Shown in pieces: positions 43,381-54,540 of a stretch of DNA of 64,000 nucleotides (positions within the stretch are counted from its first letter, which is position 1; every line of letters begins with the position of its first letter). The stretch spans positions 1 through 64,000 of the forward strand of contig NZ_JAKKFD010000016.1 in assembly GCF_022229005.1 (NCBI RefSeq). Reading direction: 5' to 3'. The position numbers and the translations under genes are program-made. Origin of the DNA: Micromonospora trifolii (GTDB lineage: Bacteria > Actinomycetota > Actinomycetes > Mycobacteriales > Micromonosporaceae). The notes below the pieces were generated by a model, which made no database searches, was not told the origin of the DNA, and saw nothing but the letters and a program-made list of their open reading frames with translations.

Positions 43381-43414
43381 GCGGGGGCTCCGGCCCATGT
43401 GCCGGAACCCCCGC
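43381..43414. terminator. Terminator of the GH2 gene
   Basis: GCGGGGGCTCCGGC (43381-43394) pairs with GCCGGAACCCCCGC (43401-43414) with two mismatches over a six-base loop, 40 bases past the GH2 stop on the minus strand. Confidence 0.7.
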
Positions 43415-43453
43415 GCGTCTTCTTGTCGTGGCGGCCCGGTCAGGGCGCGGCGG

Positions 43454-45808
<2,355 letters not shown>

Positions 45809-45953
45809 GCCGTCTCCGGGGGGACGAGTCGCCGCGGGCGGTGCAGCCAGGCCCGAAGCGCGTGGGTGGTGGGCGTCGGGTGGTCATTGACGGGGGACGG
45901 GCGTCAGCGACGGATGTCGGTGGGATCTCCACGCGCCAACGGTGACCGGCATA

Positions 45954-45981
45954 TTGACATCCATCATCACCTGTATAACGT
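45954..45981 (+). promoter_or_regulatory. Predicted promoter of the lacI-type gene
   Basis: A perfect -35 TTGACA (45954-45959), a 16-base spacer and -10 TAACGT (45976-45981). The -10 lies inside the palindromic operator, which would allow autorepression. Confidence 0.55.
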
Positions 45982-45985
45982 TATA
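45974..45985. promoter_or_regulatory. LacI-family operator TATAACGTTATA
   Basis: A perfect 12-base palindrome with the central CG and AACGTT core expected of LacI/GalR regulators, in the 257-base gap between GH2 and its divergent LacI-type gene. One extra outer pair (45972/45987) also matches. Confidence 0.8.
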
Positions 45986-46065
45986 GAGCCGCGCTGGCCC
46001 TCCCGTCAATGCTTGTTCATCAATGTCCGGTCGGCCCGCCGGTCGAATTCGCGAAAGGTCGGGGG

Positions 46066-47082
46066 ATGGGCGTCAACCTGAAGGACATCGCTCAGCGCGC
46101 CGGTGTCTCGCTGGCCACTGTCTCGAACGTGGTGAACGGATACCGGCCGGTGGGTGAGCGGACCCGACAACGGGTGCAGCAGGCGATCGACGAACTCGGC
46201 TACAGCCCCAACCTCGGCGCCCGGCATCTCCGCCGTGGCCGTACCGGCCTGATCGCCCTGGCCATCCCGGAACTGACCAACCCCTACTTCGCCGAGCTCG
46301 CCGAGATCGCCATCTCCGAGGCCGCCGCGCTCGGCTACACGCTCGTCATGGAGAACACCGCAGCGGACCGGGAGGCCGAGCTGGCGCTCCTCGACGGCTC
46401 GCGACAGCGCATCATCGACGGCCTGATCCTCAGCCCGGTGCGCGTCGGCCGGGAGGAGGTGCTGGCCCGGACGGCCGGAAGCCCGCTCGTGCTGATCGGC
46501 GAGGGCGTCTACGACGTGCCGCACGACCACATCGCCATCGACAACGTAGCCGCCAGCCACGCGGCGATCCGGCATCTCGTGGCGATCGGCCGCCGGCGGA
46601 TAGCGTTCATCGGCGCCACCCCCGGCGGTGACCGGCAGTCGGCCCACCTGCGGGTCCGGGGTTACCGGGAGGCCCTCGCCGCCGCCGGCCTGCCGTACCG
46701 ACCACTGTTGGTCGCCCGCACCGACGCCTTCGGCCGGCTCGACGGCATGCGGGCCATGCGTGACCTGCTCGCCCTCGGTGACCCGCCGGACGCGGTGTTC
46801 GGTTACAACGACCTGGTCGCCATCGGCGCGCTGCGGGCGCTGGCCGAGGCCGGTCACCGGGTGCCCGAGGACGTCGCGGTGGTGGGGATCGACGACATCG
46901 AGGAGGGGCGGTTCACCGCCCCGACCCTCACCACCATCGCCCCGGACAAGAGGGTGATCGGCCGTCTCGCGGTACGCCGTCTCGTCGCCCGCATCGAGGG
47001 CGCGGAGGTCGCGGGGCCGCTGACCGTGCAGACACCGTTCCGGCTTCTCCGCCGGGGGAGTACCGGCACCCCGGACGCCTGA
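46066..47082 (+). CDS. LacI-family transcriptional regulator
   Basis: A 338-residue repressor. The HTH (LKDIAQRAGVSLATVSNVVNG, about 4-24) and hinge (SPNLGARHLRRGRTGLIAL) are textbook LacI, followed by a periplasmic-binding-like sugar sensor (about 60-330). ATG 46066 follows GGTCGGGGG; an upstream ATG at 46009 would add 19 residues before the HTH and is unlikely. It probably represses the divergent GH2 gene until a sugar released from its substrate binds. Confidence 0.95.
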   Translation: MGVNLKDIAQRAGVSLATVSNVVNGYRPVGERTRQRVQQAIDELGYSPNLGARHLRRGRTGLIALAIPELTNPYFAELAEIAISEAAALGYTLVMENTAADREAELALLDGSRQRIIDGLILSPVRVGREEVLARTAGSPLVLIGEGVYDVPHDHIAIDNVAASHAAIRHLVAIGRRRIAFIGATPGGDRQSAHLRVRGYREALAAAGLPYRPLLVARTDAFGRLDGMRAMRDLLALGDPPDAVFGYNDLVAIGALRALAEAGHRVPEDVAVVGIDDIEEGRFTAPTLTTIAPDKRVIGRLAVRRLVARIEGAEVAGPLTVQTPFRLLRRGSTGTPDA

Positions 47083-47175
47083 CCGCCGGTCGCCGCAGGT
47101 CGTGCGAGATCCATAACTCCGGTGGTACGACCCGAAGAGGATGACCCGCTAGATCCATAGACCTCAATATGATGA

Positions 47176-48027
<852 letters not shown>

Positions 48028-48041
48028 CCCGTACGACCGCT

Positions 48042-48075
48042 CGGGCGGCCCGGACGACACGGTCCGGGTCGCCCG
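48042..48075. terminator. Hairpin terminator after the protease gene
   Basis: CGGGCGGCCCGGA (48042-48054) pairs with TCCGGGTCGCCCG (48063-48075) with one mismatch over an eight-base loop. Confidence 0.7.
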
Positions 48076-48192
48076 TTCGTGCGTCCCGCCGGGAGGACGG
48101 CGAGAGTGCCACCCGACACCGCGCGAGTGGGCCACCCGACAGATACGGCGGGCCGTCGGTGCGCCGCCGGCCGCAGCGGCGATGATGGGCCG

Positions 48193-49044
48193 GTGAAGAT
48201 CCTGTCCATCCAGTCGTCGGTCGCCTACGGTCACGTCGGCAACTCGGCGGCGGCCTTTCCGCTGCAACGCCTCGGGCACGAGGTCTGGCCGGTCCTGACT
48301 GTGCACTTCTCCAACCACACCGGGTACGGCGCGTGGCGGGGTCCGATGCTCCCGGCGGCGGACGTGGCGGAGGTGATCGCGGGCATCGAGGACCGTGGGG
48401 TCCTCGGCAGCGCCGACGCCGTGCTCTCCGGCTATCAGGGCGACCCGGCCATGGGCGCGGTGATCCTGGACGCGGTGGCGACGGTGAAGGCGACAAACCC
48501 GGCGGCTGTGTACTGCTGCGACCCCGTGATGGGCGACGCCGGCCGGGGCATGTTCGTCCGGCCGGGAATTCCGGAGTACCTGCGGGACACCGTCGTGCCC
48601 CGCGCGGACATCATCACGCCGAACCACTTCGAGCTGGACTTCCTCGCCGGTCGGACCACGAACTCGCTGGCCGAGGTGCTCGACGCGGTCGACGTGGTGC
48701 GCGCGACCGGGCCACGTCACGTCCTGGTGACCAGCGTGCTCCACGGCGACCTGCCTCCGGACTCGCTGGAGGTGGTGGCGGTCTCGGACGAGGGCGCCTG
48801 GGCGGTGACCACGCCGCTGCTGCCGATCAACCCGAACGGTGGGGGCGACGTCACAGCGGCGTTGTACCTCGCGCACCTGTGGACGACCGGCTCACCCGCG
48901 ACCGCGCTGGAACGCACCATCGCCTCCGTCTACGCCGTGCTCGAGGCCACTCTCGCGGCGGGCACCCGGGAGATCCAGCTGATCGCGGCGCAGGACGTGA
49001 TCGCCGACCCGCCGGCCCGGTTCACCGCCCGCCGGCTGCGCTGA
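48193..49044 (+). CDS. pdxY: Pyridoxal kinase (PdxY/PdxK type)
   Basis: A 283-residue ribokinase-superfamily enzyme that phosphorylates pyridoxal to PLP in B6 salvage. Features are [33 protein letters not shown] N-terminus (VAYGHVGN), YQGDP (about 82-86), CDPVMGD (about 105-111) and [10 protein letters not shown]. The anion-hole motif reads [10 protein letters not shown] where GTGD is usual, with the catalytic Asp retained. The start is GTG 48193, giving the standard length; upstream codons encode unrelated sequence. Confidence 0.93.
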   Translation: MKILSIQSSVAYGHVGNSAAAFPLQRLGHEVWPVLTVHFSNHTGYGAWRGPMLPAADVAEVIAGIEDRGVLGSADAVLSGYQGDPAMGAVILDAVATVKATNPAAVYCCDPVMGDAGRGMFVRPGIPEYLRDTVVPRADIITPNHFELDFLAGRTTNSLAEVLDAVDVVRATGPRHVLVTSVLHGDLPPDSLEVVAVSDEGAWAVTTPLLPINPNGGGDVTAALYLAHLWTTGSPATALERTIASVYAVLEATLAAGTREIQLIAAQDVIADPPARFTARRLR

Positions 49045-49074
49045 CGACGGGCGCTGACCCCGGGCCGATGGCGG

Positions 49075-49407
49075 TCAGCGACCCTCGGGAACGGCCATCT
49101 CGCCGAGCAGTGACCAGTCCTCCTGCGGCACCGTGGCGTTCACGATCCGCGGCGTCTCGGCCAGGTGCGGCGGCAGGGTCTCCTGGGCCGCGCGGAAATG
49201 CGCGGACTGGACGTGGGCCGCGCCGGCCTGGTCGTCGCGGAACGCATCGACCAGCACGTACTCGGTGGGATCGTCCAGGCTGCGGGACCAGTCGAACCAC
49301 AGGCAGCCCGGCTCCGCCCGGGTCGCCTCGGTGAACTCGGCGGCGATCTGCGGCCACCGGTCGGCGTGCCCGGCCAGGACCCGGAACTTGGCGGTAATGA
49401 AGATCAT
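49075..49407 (-). CDS. Antibiotic biosynthesis monooxygenase (ABM) domain protein
   Basis: A 110-residue ferredoxin-like-fold protein with the ABM pattern: ITAKFRVLAGHADRWPQI, PGCLWFDWSRSLDDPTEYVLVDAFRD and HVQSAHFRA. Members range from quinol monooxygenases to signalling-lactone isomerases (LsrG) and heme-degrading enzymes, so the activity is open. It starts 9 bases after the stop of the large ATPase gene on the same strand and may be read through from that operon, although a functional link is not obvious. Confidence 0.88.
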   Translation of the reverse strand: MIFITAKFRVLAGHADRWPQIAAEFTEATRAEPGCLWFDWSRSLDDPTEYVLVDAFRDDQAGAAHVQSAHFRAAQETLPPHLAETPRIVNATVPQEDWSLLGEMAVPEGR

Positions 49408-49416
49408 GGCCCCAGG

Positions 49417-52400
49417 CTACCCAGCCGGGCGGGCGCGGGCGACGACCTCCTCGGGGGTCAGCGGCGCCTTCGGGTGGTGCGTCAGGCACAGCGGGGTGCG
49501 GACCTTGACGAACGAGAATCCCTCCCCGGCCGCGTAGAACTCACCGCTGTTGAGCAGGCCGATGTCCGGCAGTCGGCCGCCCTTGGCCTCGGCGAGCTGC
49601 CGGGCCGCGTCGATCTGCGCCGGCGCGTTGAGCAGCCCGAAGAACTGCGTCGTCGCGTTGCCGGAGATCTGGTTGTGCAGACCCTTGGGCGCCTGCGTGG
49701 CGAAGACCAGCCCGAGCCCGTACTTGCGGGCCTGCGAGGCCAGCGCGATCGTGCTGGCGGTGCAGGCAGTGGTGCCGGTCGAGGGCGCGAGCGTCTGCGC
49801 CTCGTCCATCACGAACAGTCCGCCCAGCGGTCGGTCACCGGCGGGGTGCCGCTTGATCCACGCGAAGAGCGCCATCTGCAGCTGATTGACGAAGCTCTGC
49901 CGCTCCTGATCCGAGGTGAGGCCGACGAAACTGATCACCGACACCCGGGCCCGCCGCCCCGCCGACGGTGTCAGCAGCAGCCCCGGGTCGGCCGGTGCGC
50001 CGACCCCGCCGAAGAGCGGATCAGTGACCATCGCCGCCTTGAGCGCCTCGGCCAACTCCTCGGCGAGCTTCCCGGCGCGGGCCAGCCGACTGACCCCCTC
50101 GGGCAGGTCGGTGAGGAACTCGGTGAAGCCGGGCAGGCCCACCATTCCGCTGCGGGCGTACGCCTGGAGGGCCTCGGTGAGGACGGCCTTGCCCTGCTGG
50201 GCGAGTCGGCTCGACCGGTCGACACCGGCCCGGGGTGCGAGCGCCTCCACGGCGGAGCGGACGGCCTGGTCGAACTCGTCGGGCCAGTCCCGCAGGGAGG
50301 TGAAGTCGGGCAGCGGCTGGAAGCTCAGCGGCCGACCGGCGGTGACCCGGGGCGTCCACACCACCACCTCGGTGTGCGCGAGGTAGTCGGCGGCTCGTTC
50401 GGCGTCGCCGGGGCCCCAGCCGCCCGGTGGGTCGGGCCACGCGTCGCCGAGCCGGGCGAGGTCGTTGTTGGGGTCGAGCACGATCGCGGAGACCCCCTCG
50501 CGGGCGCACTCCTCGACCAGCCGGCGGATCAGCACGGTCTTGCCCGAGCCGGACCCGGCGAACACGACGGCGTGGCGGCGCAACGACTCCAGGGGCACCG
50601 TGAACGGTTGACCGCCGTCGACGGTCCGCCCCAGCCCGACGGCCCGACCGCCGGTGCCGACCGGGAGGTCGGCCGGGTCAGCGGGTACGGGCCCGGCCGT
50701 CGCGCCGGTCGACGCGCCAGCGGGGACGTCGGCTTCCGGCACGTTCGTCGGGTCGGTTGCGGTGCCACCCGATGGTGGCTCGTCGTCGTCGGGCGGCGGC
50801 GGGGCGCCGCCGCGCGTCCCGTCGGGCCCGGGCAGGACCGCGCGGAACAGTTCGGTGCCGCTGGCCGGACGGCGGGCCACCAGCCACTCCTGCAAGGCCG
50901 TGGACGGCTCGGCCGCCATCACCCGCAGCGCCGCGAAGACCCGCAGGTCCGCCTCCGGCACGGCGCACCGCAGGCCGCCGGCCGCGTCGAAGCCGGTCAA
51001 CACCTCGGTCGTACGCTTCCCGGTCGGCCACGGACCGTTGCGCAGCAGGATCAGCCGCCGCTGCGGCAGGTCCCGGTCCAACCCGGCGAGGGTGCAGGCG
51101 GCCTTGACCCGGGCGGTGACGGCGACGGCGTTGGGGTGCGCGATGGCCCGGAAGCACCAGTGCGCCTCGTTCTCGGTGGCCTCGTCGAGCACCTCGATGA
51201 GCCGTCCGTGCAGCGCGGGCTTGCGTCCGGGCGGCGGATCGTACTTGTAAGTGGCGCCGGTCGGCGCCTGCTCCGCGATCCAGGCGGCCAGGCCGGCGGC
51301 GAGCAGCGGCGGCATGTGCGCGTCCTCGCCCGCCGGGTCGACGGCGGCCGACACGTCCGCGGCCTCGACCAGTTCGGCGAAGCGTTCGTCCAACTCGTGC
51401 AGGCGGCGCTCGTCAGTCATCAGATCGGCGGAGGCGCCACGGGCGGTGCTGACCGTCGGCGTCGTGTCGGCGCCGTCGATGAGCCGATCCAGTTCGACCA
51501 CCTCGTCGCGGTCACGGCACCAGGCGATGTGGCGGTCCACCCGGCGGAGCAGGGCGCGTGGCGTCAGGGTGGGCGCGTCGGCGAAGGCGGCGGGGGCGAT
51601 CGGCCAGGTGGGGTGCGGTGGCCCGAAGTACATACCCGCGAACGCGGCGGATAGGCGCTTCGCCACGATCGCCTGCCCGATCTCCGGGGTGGGGATCCGG
51701 TCCGGCAGGGTCGCCGTACGGAAGCGGTCGGCGACCGGGGTGGGTGCGGCCCGGGTCATCAGCACCCAGGTGTCCGGCAGGCACGAGACCACGACCAGGG
51801 TGCGGCGGGTGATGTCGCGGAGCTTGAGCAGGCCGTCGGCGATCGGGCCGAGCACCTTGGCCTGGCCGTCCTCCAGCCCCTGATGCTGGTTGAGCAGTGA
51901 GGTGCTGGTCTGGGCGAACAGCGTGTCGAGCTGGTCCACGGCGATGACGGTGGGGTCCAGGGTCAGGGCCATCAGCCGGGAGATGTCCTGCACGACCTGC
52001 TGTGGGGTGCGGATCGCTGTGCTCAACCCCCATGCCGCCCGCGCGGCCGGGTCGCCAGGTTCGGAGATGAGGTGTGCGTAACCGACGTCCTGTGCCTCGA
52101 AGTCGATGGCGCCGTGCAGGACGAGCGCCCGAGCGGTGTCCTGGGCGTCCCGCCCGACCTCCCGATCGCGCTCGCGCAGCGCCCAGATGAAGGTGTCGAG
52201 CTGCGCACGGGTCACCGGTCGGGCGCCGGCGACCGCGTCGCGGACCTCCACCGGCAGGCCGAGGTGGGGGGTGAGTCGACGCAGGAAGGTCTTCAACTGG
52301 GTGCCCCAGCCGACGTGGGGGCGGCCCATCCCCTCCACCAGGGCCAGGGCCACGCTCTCCCAGAACGTCTTGCCGCTGACCATGTCGACCAGGAAGAAGT

Positions 52401-52662
52401 AGCCGCCGTCGCGCTGAATCCGTTCGCGCACCGCCCCGAGCAGGTGCGTCTTGCCGGCGCCCGCGCGGCCCTGCATCGCCACGCCGAGCGGCATGCTGGT
52501 GTCGTCGGTGCGGGCCCGCGCAACCCCGCGCAGGATCTCCGCGGCCACCTTCTCGTGCAGCTCCGGCACGTTGTGCGGGCTGGGTCGCCAGACGTCGTCC
52601 GGAGTGACCGCCGGGTTGAGGTTCACCGCTTCCAGTGCGGCCCGCTGGTCGTCGGAGATCAT
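49417..52662 (-). CDS. Double ATPase: AAA-type N-terminus plus HerA/DUF87-like C-terminus
   Basis: A 1081-residue cytoplasmic protein with two P-loop NTPase modules. The first has Walker A GRAGAGKTH (about 65-73) and Walker B-like VIAVDQLDTLF (about 240-250), plus LVVVSCLPDTW, which looks like an ORC/STAND or BREX-type ATP-binding module. After a Gly/Pro-rich linker (about 610-680) the second has GSGSGKTVLIRRL (about 700-712), LDPNNDLARLGD and Walker B FVMDEAQTLAPS (about 950-961), then LVFATQAPKGLHNQISGNATTQFFG, diagnostic of HerA/FtsK/VirD4-like translocases (DUF87). The ATG overlaps the stop of the winged-helix gene. It is the motor of a three-gene nuclease operon; a DNA-translocation or defence role is inferred. 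Confidence 0.85.
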   Translation of the reverse strand: MISDDQRAALEAVNLNPAVTPDDVWRPSPHNVPELHEKVAAEILRGVARARTDDTSMPLGVAMQGRAGAGKTHLLGAVRERIQRDGGYFFLVDMVSGKTFWESVALALVEGMGRPHVGWGTQLKTFLRRLTPHLGLPVEVRDAVAGARPVTRAQLDTFIWALRERDREVGRDAQDTARALVLHGAIDFEAQDVGYAHLISEPGDPAARAAWGLSTAIRTPQQVVQDISRLMALTLDPTVIAVDQLDTLFAQTSTSLLNQHQGLEDGQAKVLGPIADGLLKLRDITRRTLVVVSCLPDTWVLMTRAAPTPVADRFRTATLPDRIPTPEIGQAIVAKRLSAAFAGMYFGPPHPTWPIAPAAFADAPTLTPRALLRRVDRHIAWCRDRDEVVELDRLIDGADTTPTVSTARGASADLMTDERRLHELDERFAELVEAADVSAAVDPAGEDAHMPPLLAAGLAAWIAEQAPTGATYKYDPPPGRKPALHGRLIEVLDEATENEAHWCFRAIAHPNAVAVTARVKAACTLAGLDRDLPQRRLILLRNGPWPTGKRTTEVLTGFDAAGGLRCAVPEADLRVFAALRVMAAEPSTALQEWLVARRPASGTELFRAVLPGPDGTRGGAPPPPDDDEPPSGGTATDPTNVPEADVPAGASTGATAGPVPADPADLPVGTGGRAVGLGRTVDGGQPFTVPLESLRRHAVVFAGSGSGKTVLIRRLVEECAREGVSAIVLDPNNDLARLGDAWPDPPGGWGPGDAERAADYLAHTEVVVWTPRVTAGRPLSFQPLPDFTSLRDWPDEFDQAVRSAVEALAPRAGVDRSSRLAQQGKAVLTEALQAYARSGMVGLPGFTEFLTDLPEGVSRLARAGKLAEELAEALKAAMVTDPLFGGVGAPADPGLLLTPSAGRRARVSVISFVGLTSDQERQSFVNQLQMALFAWIKRHPAGDRPLGGLFVMDEAQTLAPSTGTTACTASTIALASQARKYGLGLVFATQAPKGLHNQISGNATTQFFGLLNAPAQIDAARQLAEAKGGRLPDIGLLNSGEFYAAGEGFSFVKVRTPLCLTHHPKAPLTPEEVVARARPAG

Positions 52663-53372
52663 GCCGGGCCGATCGCCAGGGCGTGGTTGTCCTCGTTCCC
52701 GATGCGGACGGCAGCGGCCCGGTCCCGTGCGGTCAGTGACTTGCTGTTCGCCACCGGGATGATGCGGACGTCCTCCCGGCCGACCATCGCCCGCAACGCC
52801 GCGTCGAGGGCGGCCCGGTCGGTGTCGGCGAGCCGGTCGCGGACGTCGGCGAGGCCGACCCAGGCGCCCGGCGCGGTGGCCAGATCCCGGTACGCGGAAC
52901 GGACCAGCGCCTCCACCTCCACCGCGGACACCGGTGCCGCCGCTGCCGCCGTCGTCGCCCTGGGTGCCGCCGCTTCGTGTCGCGGCTCGCCGGCCGCCGG
53001 GGCAGTTGTCTCGGTCTGCTTGAAGAAGTCGCCGTGGCTGACCCGGAGCCGGTCCAGTGAACGGTGCAGGTTGGACAGGACGACGAACAGCGACCGGGTC
53101 GTGGAGCCGCCCTGCTTCGGCGGCGCGGAGGTGTGCAGCTGACGTGCCACCCGCCAGCCCTCCTCGGTCAGCTCGTGGGCGAACGGCCGGTGCGTCCGAT
53201 CGGTGTCCACCAGGCCCAGGTCGACGAGCTTCGCGTTGTCCCTGCCGGTCAGCGTGAAACCGGCCAGCTCTTTCAGCTCGACGTTGGTGAGTCGGCGTGC
53301 CTCGACCATCAGCACCACGAGGGCGTTGATCTGGTTCGGCGTCAGGTGCGGGACGTCCGCCGGGCTCGTCAT
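52659..53372 (-). CDS. Winged-helix protein of the nuclease-ATPase operon
   Basis: A 237-residue protein. The N-terminal part (about 8-80) reads as a MarR/PadR-like winged helix (LTPNQINALVVLMVEARRLTNVELKELAGF, then RPFAHELTEEGWRVARQL). An Ala/Pro-rich linker (about 125-150) leads to a second helical domain (about 150-225) ending NEDNHALAIGPA. In the operon it may be a DNA-binding adaptor that recruits the ATPase, or a regulator. Start overlaps the nuclease stop and its stop overlaps the ATPase start, so the three are translationally coupled. Confidence 0.75.
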   Translation of the reverse strand: MTSPADVPHLTPNQINALVVLMVEARRLTNVELKELAGFTLTGRDNAKLVDLGLVDTDRTHRPFAHELTEEGWRVARQLHTSAPPKQGGSTTRSLFVVLSNLHRSLDRLRVSHGDFFKQTETTAPAAGEPRHEAAAPRATTAAAAAPVSAVEVEALVRSAYRDLATAPGAWVGLADVRDRLADTDRAALDAALRAMVGREDVRIIPVANSKSLTARDRAAAVRIGNEDNHALAIGPA

Positions 53373-54472
53373 GATGTCTCATCTCCGTGGTTGTGCGTGC
53401 CGCCCGCGCGTCGCCGGGCCAGCAGCCGACGGATCCCGTCGACCACCGCCGGCACGTCGGTGAGCACCTGCTCGTTGGTGAAGCGGAGCACGTCCAGCCC
53501 GAGGAGTTGCAACTGCACGTCTCTCCGTCGGTCGTTGGCGAAAGCGATTCGCCCACGATGCTCCGGGCCGTCCACCTCGACCGCAAGACCCTCGGTGGGC
53601 CAAAACAGATCCAGTCGGTACGCCTCGGCCAGGACGTGCCACTCGTAGGTCTGGTTCCACAGCCGGCCCCGCGCCCAGTCCTGCGGCGCGAGCGCGCGTT
53701 CCAGTGCCTGCTCGGCTGCGCTGTCACCGCGTGGCACGCCAGCGATCGGCGGCCAGGCCAGCACCGTCGAGCCCGGCTCGGCGGCGATGGTCGGAAGCCG
53801 TCCGGTCGTGCTGGCCAGCCCGGCGAACCGCGCCGGCACCGACAGGGGCACCGAGCGCACCCGGTCGGCGTGACGCAGCGGCCCGCCGGCCAACCACACG
53901 GTGAAGCCGCCGTGCCGCACGAGCCACTCGGCGGCGGCCACCAGCGTCCGCTCGGCGTCGACGTCCAGGTCGGGCAGGGCCACGACGAGGACGCAACTGT
54001 CCCGGTCGTACGCGTCGGCGATCACCCGGGCGAGCCCCGCGGCGCGTACCCCCGGGGCGAAGCGGGACCGGCCGCCGGGGCGGCCCGGGCCGCGCAACCC
54101 TCGCTCGGCGAGGTCGGCCAGGAACGGGCCGAAGTGCCGGGAGCGGGCGGCGGTACGGGCCGCGAGGGCCCGCACCGCCGCCACGCCGAGCGTGCCCTCG
54201 CTGTCGAAACGGTCGGCCCCCGTCAGCCAGCGGGGGAACATCGCGAGGGCTGCGGTGTCCAGTTGGTCGAGCGCCCTGTCCACGAGGTCACCGAGAGGAC
54301 GCGTCACAGTGGGCCGGTAGTGCACGATCGCGGGCGCTGCCGGCGGCAACGGGTCGAGTGCCACCCGCAGCAGCTCCGGGTCGATGCCCGGCAGGTGACT
54401 CACTCGCCCCGTCGGCGGGGCGGCCCACCAGGCCCTGTTGGCGTCGCCGTTGGCCCGGACGGGGTGCGCCAT
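53369..54472 (-). CDS. DUF559/Vsr-like PD-(D/E)XK nuclease protein
   Basis: A 367-residue protein. The N-terminal 250 residues form an alpha/beta region of unknown fold with a VLVVALPDLDVD strand. The C-terminal part (about 270-355) is a DUF559-type restriction-endonuclease-like domain: EWHVLAEAYRLDLFWP, then LAVEVDGPEHRGR with the D...E-V-D core, RRRDVQLQLLGLDVLRFTNEQV and a final VVDGIRRLL helix. These are the strand and helix signatures of the Vsr/DUF559 nuclease family. It is the first gene of a three-gene overlapping operon. Nuclease activity is predicted; the Lys of the motif is replaced by Asp-Gly, as is common in this family. Confidence 0.82.
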   Translation of the reverse strand: MAHPVRANGDANRAWWAAPPTGRVSHLPGIDPELLRVALDPLPPAAPAIVHYRPTVTRPLGDLVDRALDQLDTAALAMFPRWLTGADRFDSEGTLGVAAVRALAARTAARSRHFGPFLADLAERGLRGPGRPGGRSRFAPGVRAAGLARVIADAYDRDSCVLVVALPDLDVDAERTLVAAAEWLVRHGGFTVWLAGGPLRHADRVRSVPLSVPARFAGLASTTGRLPTIAAEPGSTVLAWPPIAGVPRGDSAAEQALERALAPQDWARGRLWNQTYEWHVLAEAYRLDLFWPTEGLAVEVDGPEHRGRIAFANDRRRDVQLQLLGLDVLRFTNEQVLTDVPAVVDGIRRLLARRRAGGTHNHGDETS

Positions 54473-54492
54473 GGCGGCACCCTACGACACGG

Positions 54493-54537
54493 GCGGGCGC
54501 GCCCGGTGACCCCTCGCTGACGAGGCGGTGCGCCCGC
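54493..54537. terminator. Hairpin after the WGR gene
   Basis: GCGGGCGC (54493-54500) pairs perfectly with GCGCCCGC (54530-54537) directly downstream of the WGR gene stop (minus strand) and before the nuclease start. It probably isolates the two operons. Confidence 0.5.
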
Positions 54538-54540
54538 GGC

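Noticed and set aside
49417..54472. BREX or DISARM assignment for the nuclease-ATPase operon
   Set aside because: No PglZ, BrxL, Lon-type protease, DNA methyltransferase or SNF2 helicase gene is present next to it.
53387..54520. Plus-strand open frame opposite the nuclease gene
   Set aside because: Antisense shadow with no domain; the minus strand carries the DUF559 motif and overlapping downstream genes.
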